Shown here: piece by piece, positions 1 to 6,513 of the stretch
Numbering within the stretch: position 1 is the first letter of the stretch
Layout: the number at the start of each line of letters is the position of its first letter
Origin: Taishania sp045629585
GTDB lineage: Bacteria; Bacteroidota; Bacteroidia; Flavobacteriales_D; Crocinitomicaceae
Assembly (NCBI GenBank): GCA_045629585.1
Contig: JAZQRM010000031.1
Location: forward strand, 1 to 6,513
Direction of reading: 5' to 3'
Length of the DNA stretch: 6,513 nt
Notes under the pieces: generated by a model
The model's input: only the letters and a program-made list of their open reading frames with translations
Databases searched by the model: none
What the model was told of the DNA's origin: nothing
Position numbers and translations under genes: made by a program

Positions 1-2
1 CA

Positions 3-2465
3 GCGTCTGGATCATTAGGACATGTTCAAAGAATAATATCACCGATTTTAGATGCAACAGGACAACGTGATTTAGCTGTTGAATTTCAGTTCTATCAAAT
101 GCCAACCAACGCACTTGCAGATAGAGTTGTTGTAAACTATTCAATCGATAATGGAACAACATGGATCGTTTTGGACAGTACTTTACGCTACAACCCAACA
201 ATTGAAAATAACCAATGGGTAAAACAACGGTTTATATTACCAGCTCAATTAGATAATGCTTCAAACCTAAAAATTGCGCTAGATTTCAAAGGTGCTGGTG
301 GACAAAACATAGGATTGGATTCATTTTATGTACGTCCAGTACCATCACCAAGAGTAACTTCTCATGACAACTGGATATCATGTGCAACAACTAATGAACC
401 TGCAACAATTCGCATAAATGGAGAATATCTTCATAGAGCCACTGCAACAATAAACGGAATAACACCAAGAATTGTAGAACAATCTGGATCACACATCATT
501 TTAGAATTACCAGCAAACACAGAAGGTGAAGTGCGATTAACTGCACCAAACGGAACTTATATTTTTGATGATTGGGCTTTTATTTATCTTGCTCCAACTA
601 TACAAACAAGAGAAGTCGACACACGTGTATGTGTTAATACCCCAGTAACTATTTCAATAACATCTCCATTGACAGATTATGACCGTTTTGACGTGATCTT
701 CGAGAATGGATTAGGTACGGTAACGGGAACAGCAGCAACAGGATACCAGATTAGTGGCCCTAATGCACAAAACCTTATTATTACTGGAATAAAAGAAATA
801 AATGGATTTACATGTAACTTGAATCACACGGTATTTTACAACGCTATCCCTGGACCAGGTATTGCAAGACAATTTGACGAAATAACGACATGTGAGGGAG
901 AAATATTAAACCTAACATTCTATGAATCTGCAAATTCACAAGGAGCAACTGGTGCATTTGGAGGAGCTGCAACAACAGGAACAAGTTCACCTCACTTTGT
1001 AGTAAACAACTATGGAGGAACACGTAATCAAACTATCTACACAGCAGCGGAATTAACAGCTATGGGTTGGATGCCTGAAACATATTTCTCCGCACTATCT
1101 TTTGAAGCAACTGAAATAACTGCTTTTACGCGTGATTCATTAAGAGTACGTATAGGACATACCACACAAGCAGTCGCTACAGCAAACTTTATCAATCAAG
1201 GATTAGTTGAGAAAATAGCACCTACACAATGGAGACCAGAAATTGGAATAAACACATTTACATTTAATAGTCCTTTTATTTGGGATGGTGTCAGTAACAT
1301 TGTTATCGACATAGCTCATTCAAGTAACACAAGCGGTAATGGATCTGGATCAATAAGTATAATACGTGAGGTGGTACCTACTGCTTCTGTAGTGAATTCA
1401 AATAGAGATCGTGTAACCGCTTCAGCAATCTATGAGACAGCTACAGGTTCAGTAAACACAACTCAAAGAACCAAATTCACTTTATACGCTAGCAACCCAA
1501 CTCCAACTGCAGCAACAAATACAATCGAATGGATTGCTGACCAAAATTTATATTTAAATAACTTGGCTGATCGCGTATTCAACAACGAGAACACTCCTGA
1601 GATTTGGTACAAAACAACGGCGGTAAACGATACAGTTCAATTAAGAGTACGAAATAACATCGGTTGTGTATCAGAAGCAAATTATATCATTAATTCTACT
1701 CCAACAATTCGTGAGAATATATTTGAAGAAGCTTGTAATTTCTATGTACACAGAGGTAATTATTTGACAAGATCTGGAATTTACATTGATTCATTTACAT
1801 CTAGAATAACAGGATGTGATTCTTTATATATTCTAAACTTAACAATTGACAATCCTACAGTTTATACTCCGTCTATTATTGCTTGTGGAGCATATGATTT
1901 AAACGGAAGAATCATTACAACAACTGGTAATTACTCTTCTACTTTCACTAATGCAATAGGATGTGACTCTATTGTAAATGTCAACTTGACAATTATAGAC
2001 CGTATAATTCCACAGATTTATTCCATTGGAGATACATTATACGCAACTTCTAATGTGCCAGATGCTTTGTACCAATGGAGAAATTGTACAACAGGACAAA
2101 TAATAGCTGGTGCAAATAGATCATCTTTCCATCCTCAAGAATTTGGAACATACAATGTCTTAGTAGCAGAAGGAACATGTAATGGAACATCAGTGTGCGC
2201 GGTGTACGGAAATATGGGTATAGAAATATTAGATAACATGGATCTAATCGTTTCTCCTAATCCAACAACGGGCATGGTTACCATATCTTACGACAGCGAA
2301 GAACAAATGAATGCAACAATAATGGACGCTTCTGGAAAAGAACTTTCTACTACATCAATATATTCAGGAAGTAAAATTGATCTATCGACATTTGTTACAG
2401 GAATCTATTTGATTAAAATTGAAAGCTCAACCAGCAATCAAATGGTCCGAATAATAAAACAATAA
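3..2465 (+). CDS. Large multidomain secreted protein with T9SS type A sorting domain (5' truncated)
   Basis: The frame is open to the left edge, so the first visible ATG (position 99) is internal and the true start and signal peptide lie outside; 820 residues are visible (numbered from nt 3). In order: a beta-sandwich anchor-like region (about 1-114), an IPT/TIG- or Ig-like domain (about 115-197), another Ig/PKD-like domain with a Cys pair (about 198-283), an Ig-like domain opening at Cys297 and interrupted by a roughly 170-residue module (about 328-497, with 'TAAELTAMGW' and 'SPFIWDGVSNIVIDI'), two GCDS repeats (about 568-663), an Ig-like domain (about 670-735) and a T9SS sorting domain (about 745-820, 'SPNPTTG', ending 'MVRIIKQ'). 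T9SS cargo is exported by Sec, then crosses the outer membrane and is anchored or released. No catalytic motif is visible, so an adhesin or structural surface role is inferred, not shown. Domain borders were judged by eye. Confidence 0.93.
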   Translation, partial: ASGSLGHVQRIISPILDATGQRDLAVEFQFYQMPTNALADRVVVNYSIDNGTTWIVLDSTLRYNPTIENNQWVKQRFILPAQLDNASNLKIALDFKGAGGQNIGLDSFYVRPVPSPRVTSHDNWISCATTNEPATIRINGEYLHRATATINGITPRIVEQSGSHIILELPANTEGEVRLTAPNGTYIFDDWAFIYLAPTIQTREVDTRVCVNTPVTISITSPLTDYDRFDVIFENGLGTVTGTAATGYQISGPNAQNLIITGIKEINGFTCNLNHTVFYNAIPGPGIARQFDEITTCEGEILNLTFYESANSQGATGAFGGAATTGTSSPHFVVNNYGGTRNQTIYTAAELTAMGWMPETYFSALSFEATEITAFTRDSLRVRIGHTTQAVATANFINQGLVEKIAPTQWRPEIGINTFTFNSPFIWDGVSNIVIDIAHSSNTSGNGSGSISIIREVVPTASVVNSNRDRVTASAIYETATGSVNTTQRTKFTLYASNPTPTAATNTIEWIADQNLYLNNLADRVFNNENTPEIWYKTTAVNDTVQLRVRNNIGCVSEANYIINSTPTIRENIFEEACNFYVHRGNYLTRSGIYIDSFTSRITGCDSLYILNLTIDNPTVYTPSIIACGAYDLNGRIITTTGNYSSTFTNAIGCDSIVNVNLTIIDRIIPQIYSIGDTLYATSNVPDALYQWRNCTTGQIIAGANRSSFHPQEFGTYNVLVAEGTCNGTSVCAVYGNMGIEILDNMDLIVSPNPTTGMVTISYDSEEQMNATIMDASGKELSTTSIYSGSKIDLSTFVTGIYLIKIESSTSNQMVRIIKQ
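1704..1994 (+). repeat. Two tandem GCDS protein repeats in the first cargo protein
   Basis: Two units of about 47 residues lie at 1704-1847 and 1854-1994. Each has an early Cys (EAC and IAC), a Gly-Xaa-Tyr turn in the middle (SGIY, TGNY), and ends in GCDS followed by a beta strand: 'GCDSLYILNLTI' and 'GCDSIVNVNLTI'. The two Cys per unit could form a disulphide. Such repeats are common in T9SS cargo of Bacteroidota and probably form stalk-like beta modules; that role is inference. Confidence 0.8.
2241..2462 (+). other. T9SS type A C-terminal sorting domain of the first cargo protein
   Basis: The last 74 or so residues match the known pattern of this signal: a hydrophobic strand, then 'SPNPTTGMVTISY', a middle part 'IMDASGKEL', then 'VTGIYLIKIES' and a basic end 'MVRIIKQ'. 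In this family the domain directs passage through the outer-membrane T9SS translocon and is usually cleaved off by the sortase PorU. Confidence 0.93.
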
Positions 2466-2481
2466 AAATAAACAATGCAAG

Positions 2482-2513
2482 AAAAGGTCGTTCCAAATAG
2501 GGTTCGACCTTTT
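2482..2513 (+). terminator. Intrinsic terminator after the first cargo gene
   Basis: A 9-bp perfect stem, AAAAGGTCG (2482-2490) with CGACCTTTT (2505-2513), begins 16 bases after the stop. Two more C-G pairs are possible beyond a 2x2 mismatch (2493-2494 with 2501-2502), leaving a 6-base loop. The right arm runs into T2510-2515. This separates the gene from the next one, so the two are not an operon by this evidence. Confidence 0.88.
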
Positions 2514-2600
2514 TTGGATAAACCAACTAAAAAACTAATGGTCAGAGAACAAAAAACTAAAAACACGTATAAATACTGGTCTGAATATTAAAAAAAAACC

Positions 2601-2608
2601 TATATTTG
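2601..2608 (+). promoter_or_regulatory. Bacteroidota -7 promoter element for the second cargo gene
   Basis: TATATTTG fits the Bacteroidota sigma-A -7 consensus TAnnTTTG exactly and lies 35 bases before the ATG at 2644. Transcription would begin around 2613-2616 and give a leader of about 30 A/T-rich bases with no Shine-Dalgarno sequence. No TTG of the -33 element is seen at the expected distance upstream, so the promoter is either weak or helped by a regulator. Confidence 0.65.
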
Positions 2609-2643
2609 CAAATAATAAATACTACACATTTAAAAATCTATTT

Positions 2644-4017
2644 ATGTTAAAAAAACTACTATTTGGGTTAACAACTCTAACTATAGCATTTGTCACTATG
2701 ACAACAAATGAAGCTACAGCACAATGTGATTACGGGAGGCCAGACAATGTATCACATACAAGCTACGCCTCTTATAGGCACACTAATTTTCGTAGAATTG
2801 TCATTTTGAATGCAACTACAATCAATTCCTTTTCCATGGTTAATACGCAAACTATGGTGGACTATAATAACCCTGAGAGCGTATTTGTCCTTTACAAAGG
2901 AACATCAACTGGCGAGTTTATAAACTATATCACTCACAAACATTTTACCACATCGCCAACTCCTGGTATAAACACCATCGCTTTTGACGACATTGAACTT
3001 GAGGCTGGTTATTACTATTTAGGTACAATGAACACCCTAATGGAAGGGGTAGGAGAAGGATACGCTGCAGAAATGAATAGTCCCGGACAACCAGATTATA
3101 ATTTCTGGCGATTATTTTACTTCAATGATGGATTAACAGATTTAAATACATTTGACTACACCGATGTGTCAACTTTTAACAGTATGGAATTGATTACAGG
3201 TTCGCAACATACATTCCCTTTCTACATGTCATACGTGCTAAAAGACGTTAGAACTACAACAGTATGTTCAGATTCAATCGTTATCAACAACCAAACATAT
3301 AGAAATTCAACAACTTTATACACCAATTTATCTAACGAAACAGGTTGTGACTCAGTAAAGATTAATCACTTAATATTCGATCCTGAAAGTGTTACAAGAT
3401 TTACAGAGGTTGTATGTGATGTCGACTATACGTGGCCAATAACAGGTCAAACGTATACATCTTCGGGGATTATAACACATACGCAAGGTGTAACAGAAAT
3501 GGGATGTGATTCAACTTATATATTAGATTTGAGAATTAAAACTGTTCCAAGTAATGAAGTACACTTAAGTGGAAACAGAATTGTAAGTCTTTCTGATGAC
3601 GAACCGACATTTACATGGCATGATTGTAACAATGATAATGAATTAATTGAAGAAGCTACTGGTCGTTCATTAACACCAGCAAGAACAGGCTCATACGCAG
3701 TAAATGTAACCTTAGATGGGTGTACTGTTACTTCTGAATGTATTCAAGTAGATTATTTAGGAACTAATTCAACTCTAGCAAACCTATTGAACGTATATCC
3801 TAACCCTACATCTGGGAAGGTAAACATCGATTTCGGAATGGAGTTCGATTTGACTTCAGTACAGTTATTTAACGTGAACGGACAATTAGTAAATACAATT
3901 GCGACTTCAACAGTAACATCTGCAATCAACTTCGAATTAACAGAAGAACCAGGAATCTACTTTTTGACTATCGCTGCAGGTGAGGAAACTCGCACAGTGC
4001 GCTTAATCAAACAATAA
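2644..4017 (+). CDS. Secreted protein with GCDS repeats and T9SS type A sorting domain
   Basis: Complete at 457 residues. The ATG is followed at once by a Sec signal peptide (Lys3-Lys4, hydrophobic core to about 19, cleavage likely after Ala26 in 'EATAQC'), which supports this start. Residues 27-201 form a beta-rich domain with many aromatic residues ('AGYYYLGTMN', 'FWRLFYF') that I do not recognise. Then come two GCDS repeats (about 204-298; Cys208/Cys235 and Cys258/Cys288), an Ig-like domain (about 301-371; Cys328, Cys360, Cys366) and the sorting domain (about 379-457, 'VYPNPTSGKV', ending 'TVRLIKQ'). The C-terminal half has the same order of modules as the gene upstream, while the N-terminal half does not match it. 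It should be exported by Sec and then T9SS to the cell surface or medium. Its binding partner is unknown and no enzyme motif is visible. The gene ends in tandem stops (TAA TAA). Confidence 0.95.
   Translation: MLKKLLFGLTTLTIAFVTMTTNEATAQCDYGRPDNVSHTSYASYRHTNFRRIVILNATTINSFSMVNTQTMVDYNNPESVFVLYKGTSTGEFINYITHKHFTTSPTPGINTIAFDDIELEAGYYYLGTMNTLMEGVGEGYAAEMNSPGQPDYNFWRLFYFNDGLTDLNTFDYTDVSTFNSMELITGSQHTFPFYMSYVLKDVRTTTVCSDSIVINNQTYRNSTTLYTNLSNETGCDSVKINHLIFDPESVTRFTEVVCDVDYTWPITGQTYTSSGIITHTQGVTEMGCDSTYILDLRIKTVPSNEVHLSGNRIVSLSDDEPTFTWHDCNNDNELIEEATGRSLTPARTGSYAVNVTLDGCTVTSECIQVDYLGTNSTLANLLNVYPNPTSGKVNIDFGMEFDLTSVQLFNVNGQLVNTIATSTVTSAINFELTEEPGIYFLTIAAGEETRTVRLIKQ
3253..3537 (+). repeat. Two tandem GCDS protein repeats in the second cargo protein
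   Basis: The units lie at about 3253-3378 and 3388-3537 and end in 'GCDSVKINHLIF' and 'GCDSTYILDLRI'. The second carries 'YTWPITGQTYTSSG', a form I know from many T9SS cargo proteins. Each has an early and a late Cys, as in the gene upstream. Its last strand is closest to the first repeat of that gene (GCDSLYILNLTI against GCDSTYILDLRI). Confidence 0.8.
3784..4014 (+). other. T9SS type A C-terminal sorting domain of the second cargo protein
   Basis: 'LLNVYPNPTSGKVNIDF' opens the domain, 'VQLFNVNGQLV' is the middle strand, and 'EPGIYFLTIAAG' followed by 'RTVRLIKQ' closes it. This is a full-length and near-consensus copy, closer to the family pattern than the one in the upstream gene. Confidence 0.95.
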
Positions 4018-4046
4018 TAATATAGATTATAATAATCTTCCAAAAG

Positions 4047-4077
4047 CCCTCTCGCTAACTTAGTGGGAGGGTTTTTT
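4047..4077 (+). terminator. Intrinsic terminator between convergent genes, stronger on the + strand
   Basis: CCCTCTCGCT (4047-4056) pairs with AGTGGGAGGG (4062-4071) over 10 bp, including two wobbles, with loop AACTT and a run of six T (4072-4077). A-rich bases before the stem (4042-4045) could pair with the T run. Read on the - strand the two wobbles become A-C mismatches and the T run falls to four, so it can serve the convergent gene at 4118-4954 only weakly. Confidence 0.88.
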
Positions 4078-4117
4078 AGTATAATCAAATAATAAAAAGG
4101 TAATCATAAAAAAGAAA

Positions 4118-4954
4118 CTAATTAACACGAACACATTTCATGTTTAACCACTTATACCAAACCTGGGTTAGACGCTCATACTCCTCAAGATTACCGTATT
4201 CATCAGGCTCATAATAATACGCTGAGCGTACCACTTTTATAAAATCAGGCCCTTCTGGAACAGCATTAGGTAATAATAACTGCTCACTAATGGTATACAC
4301 CCCCGCTTCATAAGCATACTGAGTGGTCGGTAATTGAATAAACTGACTCCCACTCCACGCAAATGAATAGGTATCTGTTTCCAAGTTTCCACCTTCGTCA
4401 CGAAGAATAAATTGAACAATAAAATCAACTCCAAATAAACCGCCATTAACCACAGATTGAGCACTACATTCCGTGTAGAAACGATTATAAACAGTACCTG
4501 CAAGCGTAACCATATTACTCGTTTTGGGGTCAATACGCGCAACAAGATAATAAACCAAATTAACACTGTCCTTATCCAGCTTATCAGGACCAAATGCATA
4601 AATTGCATCATCAACCCCTGTGAAATAAGCGCTCGCTAATTTTGAATTGTGAATATACCCCTTCAACGTATTATTTTTAACGATAAACTGTACTGGAACA
4701 AAACCACCAAACATACCTCCATCAATATATTCGCTCGCAAATTCATCCGATAGCAAAGTCACATACGTGCCCGCCCTCAAAAAAGAAACCTGCTTACTAT
4801 TTATATTAGGTTCATTAAAAATACGTGCATCTTTTAGTATAAGCGCTGGTTTACTCTCATCCAAAATAAAAGGAGTTACATAATGTTCAGATTGCCCCCA
4901 AACAAAAAGTGAAATAAAGAAAACAGGAATAAAAACGAGGTGTTTAAAATGCAT
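4118..4954 (-). CDS. Exported protein with SH3-like region, function unknown
   Basis: 278 residues, stop TAG. The start gives a signal peptide ('MHFKHLVFIPVFFISLFVWG', cleavage probably before or near Gln21), and the next internal Met is residue 81, so this start is firm. There is no lipobox Cys and no T9SS sorting domain, so the likely location is the periplasm. Residues about 37-107 look like a bacterial SH3 (SH3b) domain: 'ALILKDARIFNEPN' followed by 'LRAGTYVTLLSD' and 'LKGYIHNSKLA', the usual order of variable loop, Gly turn and closing strand. Family members often bind peptidoglycan peptides or sense the cell wall; whether this one does is inference. Residues 79-93 and 171-185 are alike (GG[ML]FG and VQFI in register), hinting at an internal duplication. 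The rest is aromatic-rich with acidic patches and is not recognised. It converges with the second cargo gene and diverges from the helicase. Confidence 0.9.
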   Translation of the reverse strand: MHFKHLVFIPVFFISLFVWGQSEHYVTPFILDESKPALILKDARIFNEPNINSKQVSFLRAGTYVTLLSDEFASEYIDGGMFGGFVPVQFIVKNNTLKGYIHNSKLASAYFTGVDDAIYAFGPDKLDKDSVNLVYYLVARIDPKTSNMVTLAGTVYNRFYTECSAQSVVNGGLFGVDFIVQFILRDEGGNLETDTYSFAWSGSQFIQLPTTQYAYEAGVYTISEQLLLPNAVPEGPDFIKVVRSAYYYEPDEYGNLEEYERLTQVWYKWLNMKCVRVN

Positions 4955-4958
4955 ATAA

Positions 4959-4966
4959 CAAAGGTT
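4959..4966 (-). promoter_or_regulatory. Possible -7 element of the SH3-like gene
   Basis: Read on the - strand this is AACCTTTG, one base off TAnnTTTG. It ends only 4 bases before the ATG, so transcription from it would begin about at the start codon and the mRNA would be leaderless or nearly so. The rest of the spacer has only other one-mismatch matches, for example TTAGTTTG at 5033-5026. This is a weak call. Confidence 0.25.
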
Positions 4967-5191
4967 TTATATAATTTATAGAATACTAAAATCCATTATA
5001 AACCATTAATTTACAGCACCTAAATCAAACTAAAAATGTAATAATTCATAAAACAAGTAAAAAGAACCTCAAAATGAACAACCCTAACTAAAAATAAACG
5101 AGTACTAAATTTCGTCAAAAAGATTCAAAACTTTTGTAGCTTCCTCTCACTTACTTTAAGCTCTACTATCCGAAAACCAACAAAATAACCG

Positions 5192-5199
5192 TACCTTTG
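5192..5199 (+). promoter_or_regulatory. Bacteroidota -7 promoter element for the DEAD-box helicase
   Basis: TACCTTTG is an exact match to TAnnTTTG. It lies 21 bases before the ATG at 5221, so the transcript would start around 5204-5207 with a leader of roughly 15 bases. No TTG for the -33 element is present at the expected distance (about 5166-5172). The element overlaps the TTG at 5197 that would extend the helicase frame, which argues against that longer start. Confidence 0.72.
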
Positions 5200-5220
5200 T
5201 ACTTCATTAAGTATCGATTT

Positions 5221-6366
5221 ATGTCATTTGCTCAACTGGAATTAGCCCCTCACCTTCAATCAGCCGCTCAACGCATTGGTTGGGAAGAACCGTTCCCTAT
5301 TCAATCAGCTGTAATACCCGTATTTCTTCAAGGAAAAGATATCATGGGAATTGCACAAACAGGATCTGGAAAAACGGGTGCTTTTTCATTGCCGATGCTG
5401 CAAATGTTGCAAGACCAACCACGTAATGAAGGGCGAGCAATACGAGGTTTAATCTTAGTACCAACACGCGAACTTGCCGTACAAATAACGGATGTAATAA
5501 CGGCTTTAAAGGTCCAGTTAAAACGCGAAATAAAAATCATGGGAATTTATGGAGGAGTTTCCATCAATCCACAGATGAAAAACATGTTTCGTACAGATAT
5601 CGTCGTGGCAACACCCGGACGTCTGTTGGATTTATTAGATCACAAAGCACTGACTTTGGACGAATTGCAATTCTTTGGCGTAGATGAAGCAGATAAAATG
5701 TTCCAAATGGGATTCGAAGAAGAAATGAATCGCATTCTAGCTCTTCTACCTAAGAAAAGACAAACGTTTTTGTTCTCTGCAACACTGAATGACAAAGTTG
5801 AACAACTAAAACAACAACTAAATATTGATCCAATCGTAATTGAAGTTCAAGCGAAGGGCGAAGAAGAAATCGGGGAAATCATTGAAGAAGCTTTTTCCGT
5901 TAGTGCAGAGCGTCGAGGTCCTTTCTTACGTTATCTGATCAAAGATCGTAAAATGGAGCAAGTCTTGGTTTTTGTATCTGCTATTCGAACAGCGGATAAC
6001 TTGATGGAAAAGCTCAACAAAAACGGAATAAAAGCAACTTCTTTGCACGGACATCAGAGTATGCGTACCCGTTTCGACGCAATTAACGCATTTAAAAAAG
6101 GACGTGTTCAAGTCTTAATTGCAACGGACTTATTAGCACGTGGAATTGACATTAGTGGTTTACCTTATGTTATCAATTTTGAATTACCACGAAGCCCACA
6201 AGATTACGTGCACCGTATTGGTAGAACAGGACGTGCGGGAGAAAGCGGAAACGCCATTTCACTCATTATCCCTGAAGAAGAGCATCACTTCAAAATCATC
6301 AAAAAGAAAAACAAAAAATGGATCACGCTTCAAGAAACAGAAGAAATCGATCTAAACGGATATTAA
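5221..6366 (+). CDS. DEAD-box ATP-dependent RNA helicase, compact two-domain form
   Basis: 381 residues from the ATG at 5221. An in-frame TTG at 5197 would add 8 residues but sits inside the -7 element, so ATG is chosen. All core motifs are present: Q motif (Phe3, then 'GWEEPFPIQ' 20-28), I 'AQTGSGKT' 45-52, Ia 'PTREL' 81-85, GG 111-112, Ib 'TPGRL' 131-135, II 'DEAD' 155-158, III 'SAT' 186-188, IV about 248-254, V 'ATDLLARGID' 301-310 and VI 'HRIGRTGRAG' 331-340. It should be an active cytoplasmic ATPase that remodels RNA duplexes, in ribosome assembly or mRNA turnover. After motif VI only about 40 residues remain, with a basic patch 'KIIKKKNKKW' (358-367). There is no DbpA-type RNA-binding domain and no long RGG or basic tail, so the substrate cannot be told. 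It resembles the RhlE-like group in general form, but I do not assign a symbol. It is a single-gene unit with its own promoter and terminator. Confidence 0.96.
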   Translation: MSFAQLELAPHLQSAAQRIGWEEPFPIQSAVIPVFLQGKDIMGIAQTGSGKTGAFSLPMLQMLQDQPRNEGRAIRGLILVPTRELAVQITDVITALKVQLKREIKIMGIYGGVSINPQMKNMFRTDIVVATPGRLLDLLDHKALTLDELQFFGVDEADKMFQMGFEEEMNRILALLPKKRQTFLFSATLNDKVEQLKQQLNIDPIVIEVQAKGEEEIGEIIEEAFSVSAERRGPFLRYLIKDRKMEQVLVFVSAIRTADNLMEKLNKNGIKATSLHGHQSMRTRFDAINAFKKGRVQVLIATDLLARGIDISGLPYVINFELPRSPQDYVHRIGRTGRAGESGNAISLIIPEEEHHFKIIKKKNKKWITLQETEEIDLNGY

Positions 6367-6369
6367 AAC

Positions 6370-6399
6370 AAAAAGGAACGATAAAACGTTCCTTTTTTT
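6370..6399 (+). terminator. Intrinsic terminator after the helicase gene
   Basis: AAAAAGGAACG (6370-6380) pairs perfectly with CGTTCCTTTTT (6387-6397) around the loop ATAAAA, and the T run extends to 6399. The A run on the left makes it capable of working in both directions. It starts 4 bases after the stop. Confidence 0.92.
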
Positions 6400-6400
6400 G

Positions 6401-6421
6401 TTCAAATAAATGCGATTTGAA
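6401..6421. repeat. Small inverted repeat downstream of the helicase terminator
   Basis: TTCAAAT (6401-6407) and ATTTGAA (6415-6421) form a perfect 7-bp dyad with a 7-base spacer. Three further pairs, two of them wobbles, can extend it into the T run. It is A/T-rich and may be chance, an operator half-site pair for a gene beyond the right edge, or a second hairpin that protects the transcript end. Confidence 0.4.
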
Positions 6422-6483
6422 TAGCACATTTTACGTTTACTGACCTCATCGAATAAAAAGATAGTTGACTGATTAAAGATTAA

Positions 6484-6504
6484 AAAATAGAAAATAGAAA
6501 ATTG
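6484..6504. repeat. Short A/T-rich 7-base tandem repeat near the right edge
   Basis: AAAATAG, AAAATAG and AAAATTG lie head to tail. The surrounding bases from 6422 to 6513 hold no gene that I can support. Simple runs of this kind are common between genes in A/T-rich Bacteroidota genomes. Confidence 0.5.
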
Positions 6505-6513
6505 ATCCATCCT

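Larger units (their letters stand above)
4955..5220. other. Divergent intergenic spacer
   Basis: 266 A/T-rich bases lie between the divergent SH3-like gene and the helicase. The helicase promoter is at 5192-5199 and a weak candidate for the other gene is at 4959-4966. I see no RNA gene, no convincing operator palindrome and no coding frame with a start in the rest. Confidence 0.7.

Noticed and set aside
99..101. ATG at 99 as the start of the first gene
   Set aside because: The frame continues open to the left edge, the residues before it (ending AVEFQFYQ) fit the same beta-sandwich, and no signal peptide follows the ATG as a T9SS cargo would need.
4237..4614. A 125-codon frame on the - strand inside the SH3-like gene
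   Set aside because: It lies wholly within a well-supported gene in another frame, and its product is a low-complexity string of Leu, Ile and Val with no motif.
5116..5136. Possible hairpin and second -7-like element (AACTTTTG) before the helicase
   Set aside because: The stem is only 5 A/T-rich pairs, the promoter match has a mismatch, and an exact -7 match lies closer to the gene.
6364..6512. A short - strand frame starting with ATG near the right edge (ATGGATCAATTTTC)
   Set aside because: It reads through simple A/T repeats and back through the helicase terminator; the product has no family resemblance and there is no promoter in view.
1..6513. Defence, mobile or CRISPR-type system
   Set aside because: No transposase, integrase, nuclease, toxin-antitoxin pair, direct-repeat array or tRNA is visible. 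The DEAD-box helicase has the standard RNA helicase motifs and stands alone with its own promoter and terminator.

Overview
The window looks like chromosome from a low-GC member of the Bacteroidota, most likely a flavobacterium-type organism. Three things point there: two neighbouring secreted proteins end in a type IX secretion (T9SS) C-terminal sorting domain, a system confined to this phylum; two promoters carry the Bacteroidota -7 element TAnnTTTG; and the starts have AT-rich leaders with no Shine-Dalgarno sequence. The species cannot be named from this sequence alone.

Layout. Positions 3-2465 (+) hold the 3' part of a large multidomain secreted protein that is cut by the left edge, followed by a strong intrinsic terminator. 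Positions 2644-4017 (+) hold a second, complete T9SS cargo protein with its own promoter, signal peptide and terminator. Positions 4118-4954 (-) hold a convergent gene for an exported protein with an SH3-like region. A 266-base divergent spacer separates it from a compact DEAD-box RNA helicase at 5221-6366 (+), which has its own promoter and terminator. The last 147 bases are non-coding apart from that terminator and two small repeats.

How the genes relate. Every gene appears to be its own transcription unit and no operon is visible. The two T9SS cargo proteins are clearly related in their C-terminal halves: each has two 'GCDS' repeats, then an Ig-like domain, then a sorting domain, in the same order, with unrelated N-terminal parts. 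They probably act outside the cell as adhesins or other surface proteins; no catalytic domain is visible in either. The SH3-like protein and the helicase have no evident functional link to them. I found no defence system, mobile element, CRISPR array or RNA gene. The points most worth a second look are the nested domain architecture of the first protein, the shared C-terminal cassette of the first two, the internal repeat in the SH3-like protein, and the helicase start site.
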